The notes below the pieces were generated by a model. That model worked only from the letters and a program-made list of their open reading frames with translations, had not been told where the DNA came from and did not search any database. This document shows positions 36,376 to 45,163 of a stretch of DNA of 64,000 nt, piece after piece. This DNA is from Mycolicibacterium malmesburyense (GTDB taxonomy: Bacteria > Actinomycetota > Actinomycetes > Mycobacteriales > Mycobacteriaceae). The translations under genes and the position numbers were made by a program. Location: positions 4,091 through 68,090 of the forward strand of contig NZ_CVTB01000210.1 of the NCBI RefSeq assembly GCF_001050015.1, written 5' to 3'. Each line of letters begins with the position of its first letter. Positions within the stretch are counted from its first letter, which is position 1.

Positions 36376-37472
36376 CAGCGGATGGTGCCTGCGCCCGGGA
36401 TCAAAGGCAAATCCAATGCCGTCACCCAGCCGGGTGAGAGTTCGTTGACGGCGGGCACGGCGTTGAGCGCGCGCAGGCCGGTGGCCAGGCAACCGGCGGC
36501 GGCGGCGTCGCGTCCGGAGCCGTCGGTGAAGCGGAAGGCGGTCTCCTGGAAGATGCTCGGGGTGCCCTCGATGTCGACGCGGTAGACGTCGTTCTCGTTG
36601 CCCGACGGCCAGTCGGGGGCGGCGTCGTTGCCGATCCGGTTGACGTGTTCGAGCTGAATCCGCGTCTCGCCCTGATACACCCCATTGATGGTGAACCGCA
36701 CGGCCGCGACGTTTCCGGGGGCGATGACTCCCTTCGCGGTTTTGCGTTCGGTCGGCGTGACCCACTTGTCCCACGTCGTGGTGATCTCGTCGAGCATGAT
36801 CCCCGCGGCGTGGGCGATCATCGGAACGGTTGCGCCCCAGGCGAATATGAGGATGTCAGGGTTCTCGAGCAGCGGCCGGTACTCGGGCGGCTTGCCGATG
36901 CCCATCTCGCGGTCGTAGTCGCCGGAGTAGTTGGTGTAGTCCAGCAGTTCGGAGGCGCGGACCTTGCGCACCTCCGAACACAGACCCATCAGCGTCATCG
37001 GAAACAGGTCGTTGGCGAACCCTGGGTCGATGCCGGTGGTCAGGCACGACGACTCGCCGAGTTCGCAAGCCTCGGTGATGGGTTCGATCCAGTTCGGCGG
37101 GTTGAGGTGCATGGTCGGCCAGATCCAGGGGGTCATGGCGGTCGAGCACACGTCGATGCCCGCGCGCAGAAACCGGGTGATCAGCGCGATGTTGTCGTCG
37201 GCGTGGTTGGCGGTCGGCCCATAGTGCACCAGCGCATCGGGTTTCAGCGCGATCAACGCGTCGACGTCGTCGCTCGCGGTCAGCCCGAGCGGAGCCTCCA
37301 GCCCGCAGAGTTCACCGACGTCGCGGCCCACTTTGTCGGGGTTGCTCACGCCGACGCCGACCAACTCGAACAGCGGGTGTTTGACGATTTCGGGGATCAC
37401 CATCTTGCCCACGAAACCGGTGCCCCAGACCACTATGCGTTTGGCACCAGAAGCCCGAAATCGCCCAGTCAC
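36375..37472 (-). CDS. Dihydrodipicolinate reductase-like NAD(P)-dependent oxidoreductase
   Basis: A 365-residue protein with an N-terminal Rossmann motif (RIVVWGTGFVGKMVIPEIV) and the fold of the DapB/2,4-diaminopentanoate dehydrogenase-like group common in mycobacteria. Further conserved blocks are ALVHYGPTANHADDNIALI, SSCLTTGIDPGFANDLFPM and LLDYTNYSGDYDREMGIGKP. The natural substrate is unknown. The start is a GTG at 37472; the longer open frame runs into the neighbouring gene on another frame. It overlaps the Hsp70-like gene by one base, so the two are coupled. Confidence 0.82.
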   Translation of the reverse strand: MTGRFRASGAKRIVVWGTGFVGKMVIPEIVKHPLFELVGVGVSNPDKVGRDVGELCGLEAPLGLTASDDVDALIALKPDALVHYGPTANHADDNIALITRFLRAGIDVCSTAMTPWIWPTMHLNPPNWIEPITEACELGESSCLTTGIDPGFANDLFPMTLMGLCSEVRKVRASELLDYTNYSGDYDREMGIGKPPEYRPLLENPDILIFAWGATVPMIAHAAGIMLDEITTTWDKWVTPTERKTAKGVIAPGNVAAVRFTINGVYQGETRIQLEHVNRIGNDAAPDWPSGNENDVYRVDIEGTPSIFQETAFRFTDGSGRDAAAAGCLATGLRALNAVPAVNELSPGWVTALDLPLIPGAGTIR

Positions 37473-37537
37473 TGTTCGCCTTCCACTCGGCCCCGCACTA
37501 CACCTTAGGGGCGCGCACCGCCCGAACCGTCCGGACG

Positions 37538-38671
37538 CTACAGATTGATCGGATCGGGCGGGGGCACCGTCCTGGTGCTGTCCTTGAGGGCGGCCTTGAA
37601 CTGCATTGCGCGATAGGGCCAGCCGGTGGCCGTATTCCACTGCGAGACAACCAGTCCGACACCGCCGTCGATGTCGAACCGTGATCCCGGCAACAGGTAG
37701 CCGCCGTAGAGTTGGGCGACCCTGCTGCCGGAGTGGTCCTCGGCGTCCCACGCCGACCCCAGGACGGGCATCTGTATCGGGGTGGTGTGCATGTTCCCGA
37801 GGGGCGAGGACACGACCCGGTATCCGAGCGCATACTCCGACGCCAGAAATCCGCCCAGGACCCATTTTCCGGGCGCGATGCGGCGAAACGTGAGCTCACC
37901 CCATCGCTCACCGACGGGGGTGATGGGCGTCGCGGACGTCCCCCACGACCACCGAGAGCCGTCGAATCCCCAACTGAGATAACGCCTTCTGTCGCCGACG
38001 TGCTCAGGGCGCACCCGCATCAGCACGATGCCCTTGTCGCGTTGAAAGCCGGTGGCAGCCACGTACACCCAGCCGTCGTCGGGGTCGTAGTCCCACGCCC
38101 AGCACTGTGTGTGCCCGCTGTGCAGGTCCGCGGGAAACGTGGCCTTCGCCCCCATGTGCGTCCAGTTGACGCCGCTGTCGTCCGAGTGCCAGATCTCGGT
38201 CCAGACGACGGTGCCGAAGCCGCGGTTGACGATGGCGTGCAGATACATGTCGTCGCCGACGGTCAGCAGGTCCGACGGGATCACGGTGCTGATACCGCCG
38301 CGACGCCAGCCCGATCCCGCGTCGTCGTGCTCGTAGTGCCACAGTTGGCGCGCGTAGTCGGGGTCGCGGCCGCCGGCGCGTTCATAGACGATCGGGTGGT
38401 CGGCGTCGCCGGTGCCGATCAGGATGACCGGCGAACGCCAATCTCCCTCGCCGACCCTGGTGCCCGAGAAGGTGTCACCGAAGACCGACACCAGCTTCCC
38501 GTTCGGGGCGGTGACAGACGCACCGAGGTCGGTGCAGGTGACACCCCATCGATCGGTCAGGCCGGGACCGGTCAGGTCGACGGCCTTCCCGTTGAGAAGC
38601 GGCAGCCGGGCCCGCCCCGCCGGCTCGAGCCCGCGCCCGGCCGCACGGCCGATCGACGGATCGTCAGGCAC
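37538..38671 (-). CDS. DUF4185 beta-propeller-like protein
   Basis: A 377-residue protein of the DUF4185 family, which is predicted to fold as a beta propeller related to sialidase-like or glycoside hydrolase proteins. Repeated propeller-type blades are recognisable: KLVSVFGDTFSGTRVGEGDW, WTEIWHSDDSGVNWTHMGAK, and WGELTFRRIAPGKWVLGGFL. No signal peptide is visible with the GTG start at 38671, which directly follows the TAG of the secreted-protein gene without any gap, so translation is coupled. M. tuberculosis relatives are of unknown function. Confidence 0.8.
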   Translation of the reverse strand: MPDDPSIGRAAGRGLEPAGRARLPLLNGKAVDLTGPGLTDRWGVTCTDLGASVTAPNGKLVSVFGDTFSGTRVGEGDWRSPVILIGTGDADHPIVYERAGGRDPDYARQLWHYEHDDAGSGWRRGGISTVIPSDLLTVGDDMYLHAIVNRGFGTVVWTEIWHSDDSGVNWTHMGAKATFPADLHSGHTQCWAWDYDPDDGWVYVAATGFQRDKGIVLMRVRPEHVGDRRRYLSWGFDGSRWSWGTSATPITPVGERWGELTFRRIAPGKWVLGGFLASEYALGYRVVSSPLGNMHTTPIQMPVLGSAWDAEDHSGSRVAQLYGGYLLPGSRFDIDGGVGLVVSQWNTATGWPYRAMQFKAALKDSTRTVPPPDPINL

Positions 38672-39217
38672 CTAGAAGCAGCGGCGCAGCCCGCCGGGCT
38701 CGCAGATCAGCGGGTACGGCGTGACGGGCATCGCCAGGGGCTCCTTGAACGTCAGGGTCAGCGGCATTTCGACCATCGCGGGCTGTTCGCCGCAGACCTC
38801 ACCGTTGATGATCCTGAGCCTGCCCTGCAGCGTGGACCCGTTGAACGAGTAGATCTCCTTCTGCAACGCGGTGCTGCCGTCGGGGCAGTTGCGGATCGAG
38901 TCGAACGTGTTCGACTTGAACGTCCACTCGCCGCCGACCATGTCGGCCTCGGCGCCTCCGCGACCTGCCGGCGTGACCTTCAGTCGGCAACCGACCGGCA
39001 GGATCAGCGGCTCGCGCAGATCGCCGACGGTCGGCACGCAGATCGGGAAGATCTCCCAGGTGGTCTCGGCCTGGCCGGCGATCTTGACGGTGTAGACCCC
39101 TTCGGGGGTGTCGGGTGATTTCACGTCGCCCTGGCCGGCGGCGATGCCCGCGGCACCGAACACCAGCGTGAAGATGAACGCGGCGACGCCCAACGTCCGT
39201 GCGATCGTCTTGGTCAC
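38672..39217 (-). CDS. Secreted protein of unknown function
   Basis: A 181-residue exported protein. The N-terminus is a classical signal peptide (TKTIARTLGVAAFIFTLVFG followed by AAGIAAGQG), with probable cleavage after AAGIAAG or close by. The mature part holds six Cys (FPICVP, VGCRLK, RNCPDG, GEVCGE, LICEPG and the last but one residue) suited to three disulphides. Beta-rich, no known domain recognised. The GTG at 39217 follows an AGGGG stretch. It heads the minus-strand set secreted protein-DUF4185-oxidoreductase-Hsp70-like and is divergent from the peptide transporter operon across 164 bp. Confidence 0.78.
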   Translation of the reverse strand: MTKTIARTLGVAAFIFTLVFGAAGIAAGQGDVKSPDTPEGVYTVKIAGQAETTWEIFPICVPTVGDLREPLILPVGCRLKVTPAGRGGAEADMVGGEWTFKSNTFDSIRNCPDGSTALQKEIYSFNGSTLQGRLRIINGEVCGEQPAMVEMPLTLTFKEPLAMPVTPYPLICEPGGLRRCF

Positions 39218-39381
39218 CTCGTGCCCCTTCAGCCGTCTACGGTGGTTCGAGTATCTCAGTGTGCACGTAGCGTCGTCACCGCTTTCCCCGGCTCCGGGTT
39301 TCGGTGGTCTTCGGGTTTTGATGATCAGGGGCGCCGGGTAGAGCCGACCGGTATAGAGAGCGCGAGCGGCGGGGTGAGGGC

Positions 39382-40902
39382 ATGAGACGACTGGCGGCGT
39401 CGATCGTCGTCCTGGTCGTGGCCGCGCTGGCGGGGTGTTCCACCGGCGAGGGCGTTGACCTCGGTGAATCGTCGAACAACCTGGTTGCCGCGATCGCCGG
39501 GGAACCCGACCAGCTCGACCCGCACAAGACCAGCGCGTACTTCTCCTTCGAGGTGCTCGAGAACGTCTTCGACACGCTGGTCGAACCGGACGCGAAGCTG
39601 GAGATGCGGCCGGCCCTCGCCGAGTCCTGGGAGGTCAGCCCCGATCAGTTGTCGTGGACGTTCCATCTGCGCGCAGGCGTGACGTTTCACGACGGCAGCC
39701 CGTTCACCGCCGACGACGTCGTGTTCTCGTATCGACGGATCATCGACGAACAGTTGGCCAACGTCGACAAGTTCAGCGCCGTCACCGATGTGCGCGCCGT
39801 CGACCCGATGACCGTGGTGATCGACGTCAAGCACCCGACGCCGAACCTGCTGACCAACATCGGCGGGTTCAAGGGCATGGCGATCGTGCAGCGGCGCAAC
39901 GTCGAAAGCGGCCAGATCGCCACCCGTCCGGTGGGCACGGGGCCGTTCGCGTTCCGGTCGCAGAAGAGCGGCGACTCGATCACGCTGACGGCGAATCCGG
40001 CGTACTGGAACGGTGCTCCGAAGGTCGCGGGCGTGACGTTCCGATTCATCTCCGAACCGTCGACCGCGCTGTCGGCGCTGCAGGCCGGTGAGATCGACTG
40101 GACGGACTCCATTCCGCCGCAGCGGGTTGCGCAACTGCGCGATGACGACTCGCTGCACCTGGCGGTGGCCCCGAGCAACGACTACTGGTACCTCGCGCTC
40201 AACGAGGCCCACAAGCCGTGGGATGACGTGCGTGCGCGCCAGGCTGTCGCCTACGGCATCGACCGCGCAGCGATCGTGCAGGCCACCAGCTACGGCACCG
40301 CGGCGGCCAACCAACTGGCCATCCCCGAAGGCAACCCGTGGTACACCGCCTACGACCGCTACGGTTACGACATCGATACGGCGAAACGGCTTCTCGACGA
40401 GGCGGGGGTCGGCGATGTCGACCTCGACATGCTGGTCACCAGCGAGTACCCCGAGACCGTGACCGCCGCACAGGTGATCGCGGATAATCTTGCGCCGCTT
40501 GGCATCACGGTCAACATCCGCACCGTCGACTTCGCGACCTGGCTGGATGAGCAGAACTCGGGCAGCTTCGACATGCTGATGATGGGTTGGCTCGGCAACA
40601 TCGACCCTGACGACTTCTACTACGCCCAACACCACACCCACGGGACCAGCAACGCCCAGAAGTTCTCCAATACCGAGGTCGACCGCCTGCTCGACGCGGG
40701 CCGAGTCGAAACGAATCGAGAAGCCCGCTTCGACGACTACCGGCGGGCGGCGACGATCATCGCCGACGAGGTCAGCTACATCTACCTGTACAACCCGTCG
40801 GTGATCCAGGCGTGGGTGACCAACCTGTCCGGTTACGAGGCGCGCCGCGACGGCGCCGTGCGCTTCCGCACCGCAAGCCTCACCGGGGACGAAACGTCAT
40901 GA
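39382..40902 (+). CDS. Peptide ABC transporter substrate-binding lipoprotein
   Basis: A 506-residue family 5 extracellular solute-binding protein (DppA/OppA type). The N-terminus is a lipoprotein signal with lipobox LAGC and C19. The family signature is the LAESWEVSPDQLSWTFHLRA then GVTFHDGSPFTADDVVFSYR block near residue 80-120. It delivers di- or oligopeptides to the permease encoded downstream. The gene heads a four-gene operon with successive 4-bp overlaps. A TATAGA box at 39353 lies about 24 bp upstream of the ATG and is a weak -10 candidate. Confidence 0.93.
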   Translation: MRRLAASIVVLVVAALAGCSTGEGVDLGESSNNLVAAIAGEPDQLDPHKTSAYFSFEVLENVFDTLVEPDAKLEMRPALAESWEVSPDQLSWTFHLRAGVTFHDGSPFTADDVVFSYRRIIDEQLANVDKFSAVTDVRAVDPMTVVIDVKHPTPNLLTNIGGFKGMAIVQRRNVESGQIATRPVGTGPFAFRSQKSGDSITLTANPAYWNGAPKVAGVTFRFISEPSTALSALQAGEIDWTDSIPPQRVAQLRDDDSLHLAVAPSNDYWYLALNEAHKPWDDVRARQAVAYGIDRAAIVQATSYGTAAANQLAIPEGNPWYTAYDRYGYDIDTAKRLLDEAGVGDVDLDMLVTSEYPETVTAAQVIADNLAPLGITVNIRTVDFATWLDEQNSGSFDMLMMGWLGNIDPDDFYYAQHHTHGTSNAQKFSNTEVDRLLDAGRVETNREARFDDYRRAATIIADEVSYIYLYNPSVIQAWVTNLSGYEARRDGAVRFRTASLTGDETS

Positions 40903-41867
40903 CGGGCCTACTGACTCACCCGATAGCGCGCTTCCTGGCGCGTCGGCTGGCGTATTCGGCGGTGGTGCTGCTCGGGGTGCTGGTCGTGAGTTTCGCGCTG
41001 GTGCATCTGGTTCCCGGTGATCCGGTGCGCATCGCGCTCGGCACGCGCTACACCCCGGAGGCATACGAGGCGTTGCGGTCGGCGAGCGGCCTCGACAAGC
41101 CGATCGTCGGGCAGTTCTTGTCCTATATCGCGAACGCCCTGACCGGCGATCTGGGGGTGAGCTTCCGTAACGGCGACCCGGTGACGCAGATCCTGCTCGA
41201 AAGGTTGCCGGCCACAGTGTCGTTGGCGGCGGTGGGGATCGTGATCGCGCTGCTGATCGCCATTCCGGCAGGCATCTGGTCGGCGCTGCACGAGGGCAGG
41301 ATCAGTGACGCGATCGTGCGGGTCGGCAGCCAGTTCGGGGTGTCGATCCCGGACTTCTGGATGGGCATCCTGCTGATCGCGTTGTTCGCCTCGACGCTGC
41401 ACTGGCTGCCCACCTCGGGCTATCGCCCGCTGTTCGACGATCCGGGCGGCTGGTTACGCCATCTGGTGCTGCCGGCGTTGACCGTCGGGTTGGTGGCCGG
41501 GGCGATCATGACGCGCTACGTCCGTTCGGCGGTGCTCGAGGTCGCCGCCATGGGCTATGTGCGCACCGCACGGTCGAAAGGGCTTGCGCCCCGGGTGGTC
41601 ACGCTGCGCCACACCGTCCGCAACGCGTTGATCCCGGTGCTGACCATCACCGGTATCCAGCTGGCCACGATCATGTCGGGGGTGATCGTCGTCGAGGTGG
41701 TGTTCGCCTGGCCGGGTCTGGGCCGGCTGGTCTACAACGCGGTGGCCGGGCGCGACTACGCCGTCATCCAGGGCGCCGTGCTGTTGATCGCGGCGCTGTT
41801 TCTGTTGATCAACCTGATCGTGGACGCACTCTACGCCGTCGTCGACCCGAGGATCCGGCTGTCGTGA
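40899..41867 (+). CDS. Peptide ABC transporter permease (DppB type)
   Basis: A 322-residue inner-membrane permease with six predicted helices. The N-terminal helix and loop (LVHLVPGDPVRIALG) and the EAA loop (EVAAMGYVRTARSKGLAPRV) are those of DppB/OppB proteins. The ATG overlaps the substrate-binding gene stop (ATGA) and the end overlaps the next permease (GTGA). Confidence 0.94.
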   Translation: MTGLLTHPIARFLARRLAYSAVVLLGVLVVSFALVHLVPGDPVRIALGTRYTPEAYEALRSASGLDKPIVGQFLSYIANALTGDLGVSFRNGDPVTQILLERLPATVSLAAVGIVIALLIAIPAGIWSALHEGRISDAIVRVGSQFGVSIPDFWMGILLIALFASTLHWLPTSGYRPLFDDPGGWLRHLVLPALTVGLVAGAIMTRYVRSAVLEVAAMGYVRTARSKGLAPRVVTLRHTVRNALIPVLTITGIQLATIMSGVIVVEVVFAWPGLGRLVYNAVAGRDYAVIQGAVLLIAALFLLINLIVDALYAVVDPRIRLS

Positions 41868-42730
41868 CCGCGCCCACCCGAGTGTCGTCGCTGCGGTTGC
41901 TGATGGGCAATCCGGTCACCGTGGTGAGCGCGGGGCTGTTGGTGCTGATCGCGTTCGTCGCCGTGACCGCGAATTGGATCGCGCCGTACGAGATCAACGA
42001 CGTCGACGTGCCGAATGCGCTGCGACCGCCCAGCGGGTCGCACTGGTTCGGCACCGACGAGTTGGGCCGCGACGTGTTCTCCCGGGTGCTGGTGGCGACG
42101 CAGGCGTCGATGCGTGTGGCGGTGGTGAGCGTGGCGTTCGCGGTGGTGGTCGGTGTGACGGTCGGAGTGGTGTCGGGGTATCGCGGCGGCTGGCTCGACA
42201 CCGTCTTCATGCGCGTCGTGGACGTGATGTTCGCCTTTCCGGTGCTACTGCTGGCGTTGGCCGTCGTGGCGATCCTGGGGCCCGGTGTGACGACGACGAT
42301 CCTGGCGATCGGCATCGTGTACACGCCGATCTTCGCGAGGGTGGCGCGGGCCAGCACCATGAGCGTGCGCGTCGAACCGTTCGTGTCGGTGTCGCGCAGC
42401 ATGGGCACCGGGCACCTCTACATCCTCGGCCGGCACATCCTGCCGAACATCGCCGGACCGCTGGTGGTGCAGACGTCGCTGTCGTTGGCGTTCGCGATCC
42501 TGTCCGAGGCCGCATTGTCGTTCCTGGGGTTGGGGATCCAGCCGCCGCAGCCGTCGTTGGGCCGGATGATCTTCGACTCGCAGGGGTTCGTGACGATGGC
42601 GTGGTGGATGGCGGTGTTCCCGGGCGCGGCCATCTTCGTCGCGGTGCTGGCGTTCAACCTGCTGGGCGACGGTCTGCGCGACGTCCTGGATCCGCGGCAG
42701 CGCACGATGATCGAGGCCAGGAAGAAATGA
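41864..42730 (+). CDS. Peptide ABC transporter permease (DppC type)
   Basis: A 288-residue permease partner of the DppB-type protein. Characteristic are the N-terminal PPSGSHWFGTDELGRDVFSR motif of DppC/OppC proteins and the C-terminal EAALSFLGLGIQPPQPSLGR block. The start is a GTG overlapping the upstream stop; the ATG of the ATPase gene overlaps its own stop. Confidence 0.94.
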   Translation: MTAPTRVSSLRLLMGNPVTVVSAGLLVLIAFVAVTANWIAPYEINDVDVPNALRPPSGSHWFGTDELGRDVFSRVLVATQASMRVAVVSVAFAVVVGVTVGVVSGYRGGWLDTVFMRVVDVMFAFPVLLLALAVVAILGPGVTTTILAIGIVYTPIFARVARASTMSVRVEPFVSVSRSMGTGHLYILGRHILPNIAGPLVVQTSLSLAFAILSEAALSFLGLGIQPPQPSLGRMIFDSQGFVTMAWWMAVFPGAAIFVAVLAFNLLGDGLRDVLDPRQRTMIEARKK

Positions 42731-44340
42731 CCGATCCTGTGCTGAGCGTTCGGGACCTGCGCGTGGGCATCGGCCGCCGCGAGATCGTGCACGGCGTCTC
42801 GTTCGACGTGCACCGCGGCCAGACGCTCGGCATCGTCGGCGAATCGGGTTCGGGTAAGTCGATGACCGTGCTGGCCGCGACGGGCCTGCTCGACGCGCCC
42901 GGCGCTGTCGTCTCCGGAACCAGCACGCTGACAACCGAATCCGGGACGACGCAGCTCATCGGCGCGTCGAACCGGGTGCTGCGCAGCGTGCACGGCGGTC
43001 AGATCGGGTTCGTGTTCCAGGATCCGGGCACCTCGCTGAATCCGCTGTTGACGCTGGAGCGCCAGATCACCGAATCACTCGAGGCGCACCGCCGCATGAC
43101 GCGGCGGCAGGCGGGTGCCAGGGCGCTCGAACTGTTGGAGGCGGTGGGGCTGCCGGATCCGGCGACGCGGTTGCGCGCGTATCCGCATCAGCTCTCGGGC
43201 GGGCAGAAGCAGCGCGTGATGATCGCGATCGCGATGGCGTGCGATCCGGCCCTGCTGATCGCCGACGAACCGACGACCGCCCTCGACGTGACAACCCAGG
43301 CCCAGATCGTCGACCTGGTCGCCGATCTGCAGCGCGATTTCGGCACCGCGGTGGTGTGGATCAGCCACGACCTGGGTGTGATCGGTCAGGTGGCCGAGGA
43401 CGTGACGGTGCTGCGCGGCGGCGATGCCGTCGAACAAGCCTCCATCACCGACGTTTTCGACCGGCCCCGCCACGAGTACACCCGGGAACTGCTCGCCGCG
43501 CGACCGCTCGTCGGGCGCCCGGGTCCGCCTCCGGTGCCCGACGCGCCGGTGCTGCTGGACGTCGACGGTCTCGACGTGCGGTTCGACGTCAGCACCCCGG
43601 TCGGGAAATCGACCGTGCACGCGGTCAAGGATCTGTCGTTCCAGATCCGGCGGGGCACCACGCTGGGGCTCGTCGGCGAGTCGGGCTCGGGCAAGTCGAC
43701 CGTCGCGTCCGCGCTCACCGGCCTGGTGCAGCCCGACGCCGGCACGGCGACACTCGGCGATTCCGAGGTGTTCGGGGTCCGCGGGTCGGCGGAGAAGGCG
43801 CTGCGCAGGCGGATCGGGCTGGTGTTCCAGGATCCGTTCTCGTCGGTGAACCCGCGTGCCCGCGTCGGCGCGGCGATCGGCGAACCGCTGATCGTGCACC
43901 GGCTCGCCAAGGGTCGTCACGCCCGTGCGGCCAGGGTGGCCGAACTGCTCGAACTGGTCGGCCTGCCAACGTCGTTCGCGTCGCGTTATCCGCACGAGCT
44001 GTCCGGCGGGGAACGCCAGCGGGTCAGCATCGCTCGCGCGCTGGCCGGTGAGCCCGAACTGCTGATCCTCGACGAAGCGACTGCGGCGCTGGACGTTTCG
44101 GTGCAGGCCAAGGTGCTCGACCTGCTCGCAGGGCTACAACGCGACCTGGGTTTGACCTACCTGTTCATCGCGCACGACCTCGCGATCGTGCAACAGGTCA
44201 GCCACGACGTGCTGGTGATGCGCGACGGCACGGCGGTCGAGTACCGGCCCGCGGACGAACTGTTCGCCTCGCCGAACGACGACTACACCCGCGCGCTGCT
44301 GGCGGCCGTACCTCCGGAGCGTCCCCGCGTCTCGGCCTGA
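42727..44340 (+). CDS. Fused DppD-DppF peptide ABC transporter ATPase
   Basis: A 537-residue protein with two complete ABC ATPase domains. Domain 1 (about residues 5-260) has Walker A GESGSGKS, signature LSGGQKQR and Walker B LLIADEPT; domain 2 (about 275-535) has GESGSGKS, LSGGERQR and LLILDEAT. Each domain ends with the HEYTRELLAARP/DDYTRALLAAVP stretch typical of the oligopeptide importer ATPases. Most bacteria have two separate subunits (DppD and DppF); the single-chain form is common in mycobacteria. It completes the transporter of this operon. Confidence 0.94.
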   Translation: MTDPVLSVRDLRVGIGRREIVHGVSFDVHRGQTLGIVGESGSGKSMTVLAATGLLDAPGAVVSGTSTLTTESGTTQLIGASNRVLRSVHGGQIGFVFQDPGTSLNPLLTLERQITESLEAHRRMTRRQAGARALELLEAVGLPDPATRLRAYPHQLSGGQKQRVMIAIAMACDPALLIADEPTTALDVTTQAQIVDLVADLQRDFGTAVVWISHDLGVIGQVAEDVTVLRGGDAVEQASITDVFDRPRHEYTRELLAARPLVGRPGPPPVPDAPVLLDVDGLDVRFDVSTPVGKSTVHAVKDLSFQIRRGTTLGLVGESGSGKSTVASALTGLVQPDAGTATLGDSEVFGVRGSAEKALRRRIGLVFQDPFSSVNPRARVGAAIGEPLIVHRLAKGRHARAARVAELLELVGLPTSFASRYPHELSGGERQRVSIARALAGEPELLILDEATAALDVSVQAKVLDLLAGLQRDLGLTYLFIAHDLAIVQQVSHDVLVMRDGTAVEYRPADELFASPNDDYTRALLAAVPPERPRVSA

Positions 44341-44358
44341 GGTCCGCATGAGAGGGTC

Positions 44359-45105
44359 ATGATCATGACTCAACTCGACGGCAAGGTCGCATTGGTGACG
44401 GGCGCGTCGGCGGGACTGGGCGCCGCGGTCGCGCAGTTGTTCGCCGAACGGGGTGCGATGGCTTTCGGCGTCGCGCGCGACGCCGAGCGGATGGCGTCGG
44501 TGTTCGAGACGGTGCCCGGCGGCCGGTTCGCGTCGGTGGACGTGACGTCGTCCGCGGCGTGCCGCGAGGCCGTCGCCCGGTGCGTCGACGAGTTCGGCCG
44601 CCTCGACGTCCTGGTGAATGTCGCCGGCTTCCACCAGATGCGGCACACCACCGAGGTCACCGACGACGACTGGGAACGCGACCTCGCCGTGAACCTGCAC
44701 GGGCCGTTCTACCTCTGCCGGGCCGCGCTGCCGCATCTCCTCGAGAGCGGGGGCAACATCGTCAACGTCTCGTCGATCGCGGGTGTCGAGGGCGAGGTGT
44801 ACTCGGCCGGATACTGCGCGGCCAAGCACGGACTCGTCGGGCTGACCCGGGCGCTGGCCGTCGAGTACACCAAGGAGAAGGTCCGGGTGAACGCGGTCTG
44901 CCCCGGCGGCATGCCGACCGCGCAGACCACCGAGTTCTCGGCGCCGGAGAACGCCGACTGGGACCTCATCATGCGCATCGCCTCACCGCGCGGCTTCATG
45001 GACACCGTCGACGTGGCCAAGACCATCGCATTTCTCGCCAGCGACGACGCCGCGGCGATCCATGGTGCGGTGTACCGCGTCGACAACGGCAAGGGCGCCG
45101 GCTAG
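44359..45105 (+). CDS. SDR-family oxidoreductase
   Basis: A 248-residue classical short-chain dehydrogenase. NAD(P) motif TGASAGLGAAVAQLF at residues about 15-29, NVAG motif (LVNVAGFHQM), catalytic Ser in VNVSSIAGVEG, and YxxxK in SAGYCAAKHGLVG. The residue pattern is typical of 3-oxoacyl-ACP reductase-like or steroid dehydrogenases; substrate is unknown. An AGAGG site serves either of two adjacent ATGs (44359 and 44365); the second gives the more usual MTQLDGKVALVTG. It lies 18 bp after the transporter ATPase and ends in front of a long palindrome. Confidence 0.9.
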   Translation: MIMTQLDGKVALVTGASAGLGAAVAQLFAERGAMAFGVARDAERMASVFETVPGGRFASVDVTSSAACREAVARCVDEFGRLDVLVNVAGFHQMRHTTEVTDDDWERDLAVNLHGPFYLCRAALPHLLESGGNIVNVSSIAGVEGEVYSAGYCAAKHGLVGLTRALAVEYTKEKVRVNAVCPGGMPTAQTTEFSAPENADWDLIMRIASPRGFMDTVDVAKTIAFLASDDAAAIHGAVYRVDNGKGAG

Positions 45106-45109
45106 AGGC

Positions 45110-45158
45110 GATTTGGGTGCGCTACCAGTCGGTGCGCGATTGGTAGTGCACCGAAATC
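45110..45158. terminator. Long palindrome between convergent SDR and PhoD-like genes
   Basis: Two 22-nt arms (45110-45131 and 45137-45158) match at 19 of 22 positions around the loop GTGCG. The ends are GATTT...AAATC and the middle carries GGTGC/GCACC and CTACCA/TGGTAG stems. It fills the 58-bp gap between the SDR stop and the phosphatase stop, the place for a bidirectional terminator. It shares layout and sequence (GGTGCG near the left, GCACYGAAATCAC on the right) with 19986-20034. Confidence 0.7.
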
Positions 45159-45163
45159 ACCGC

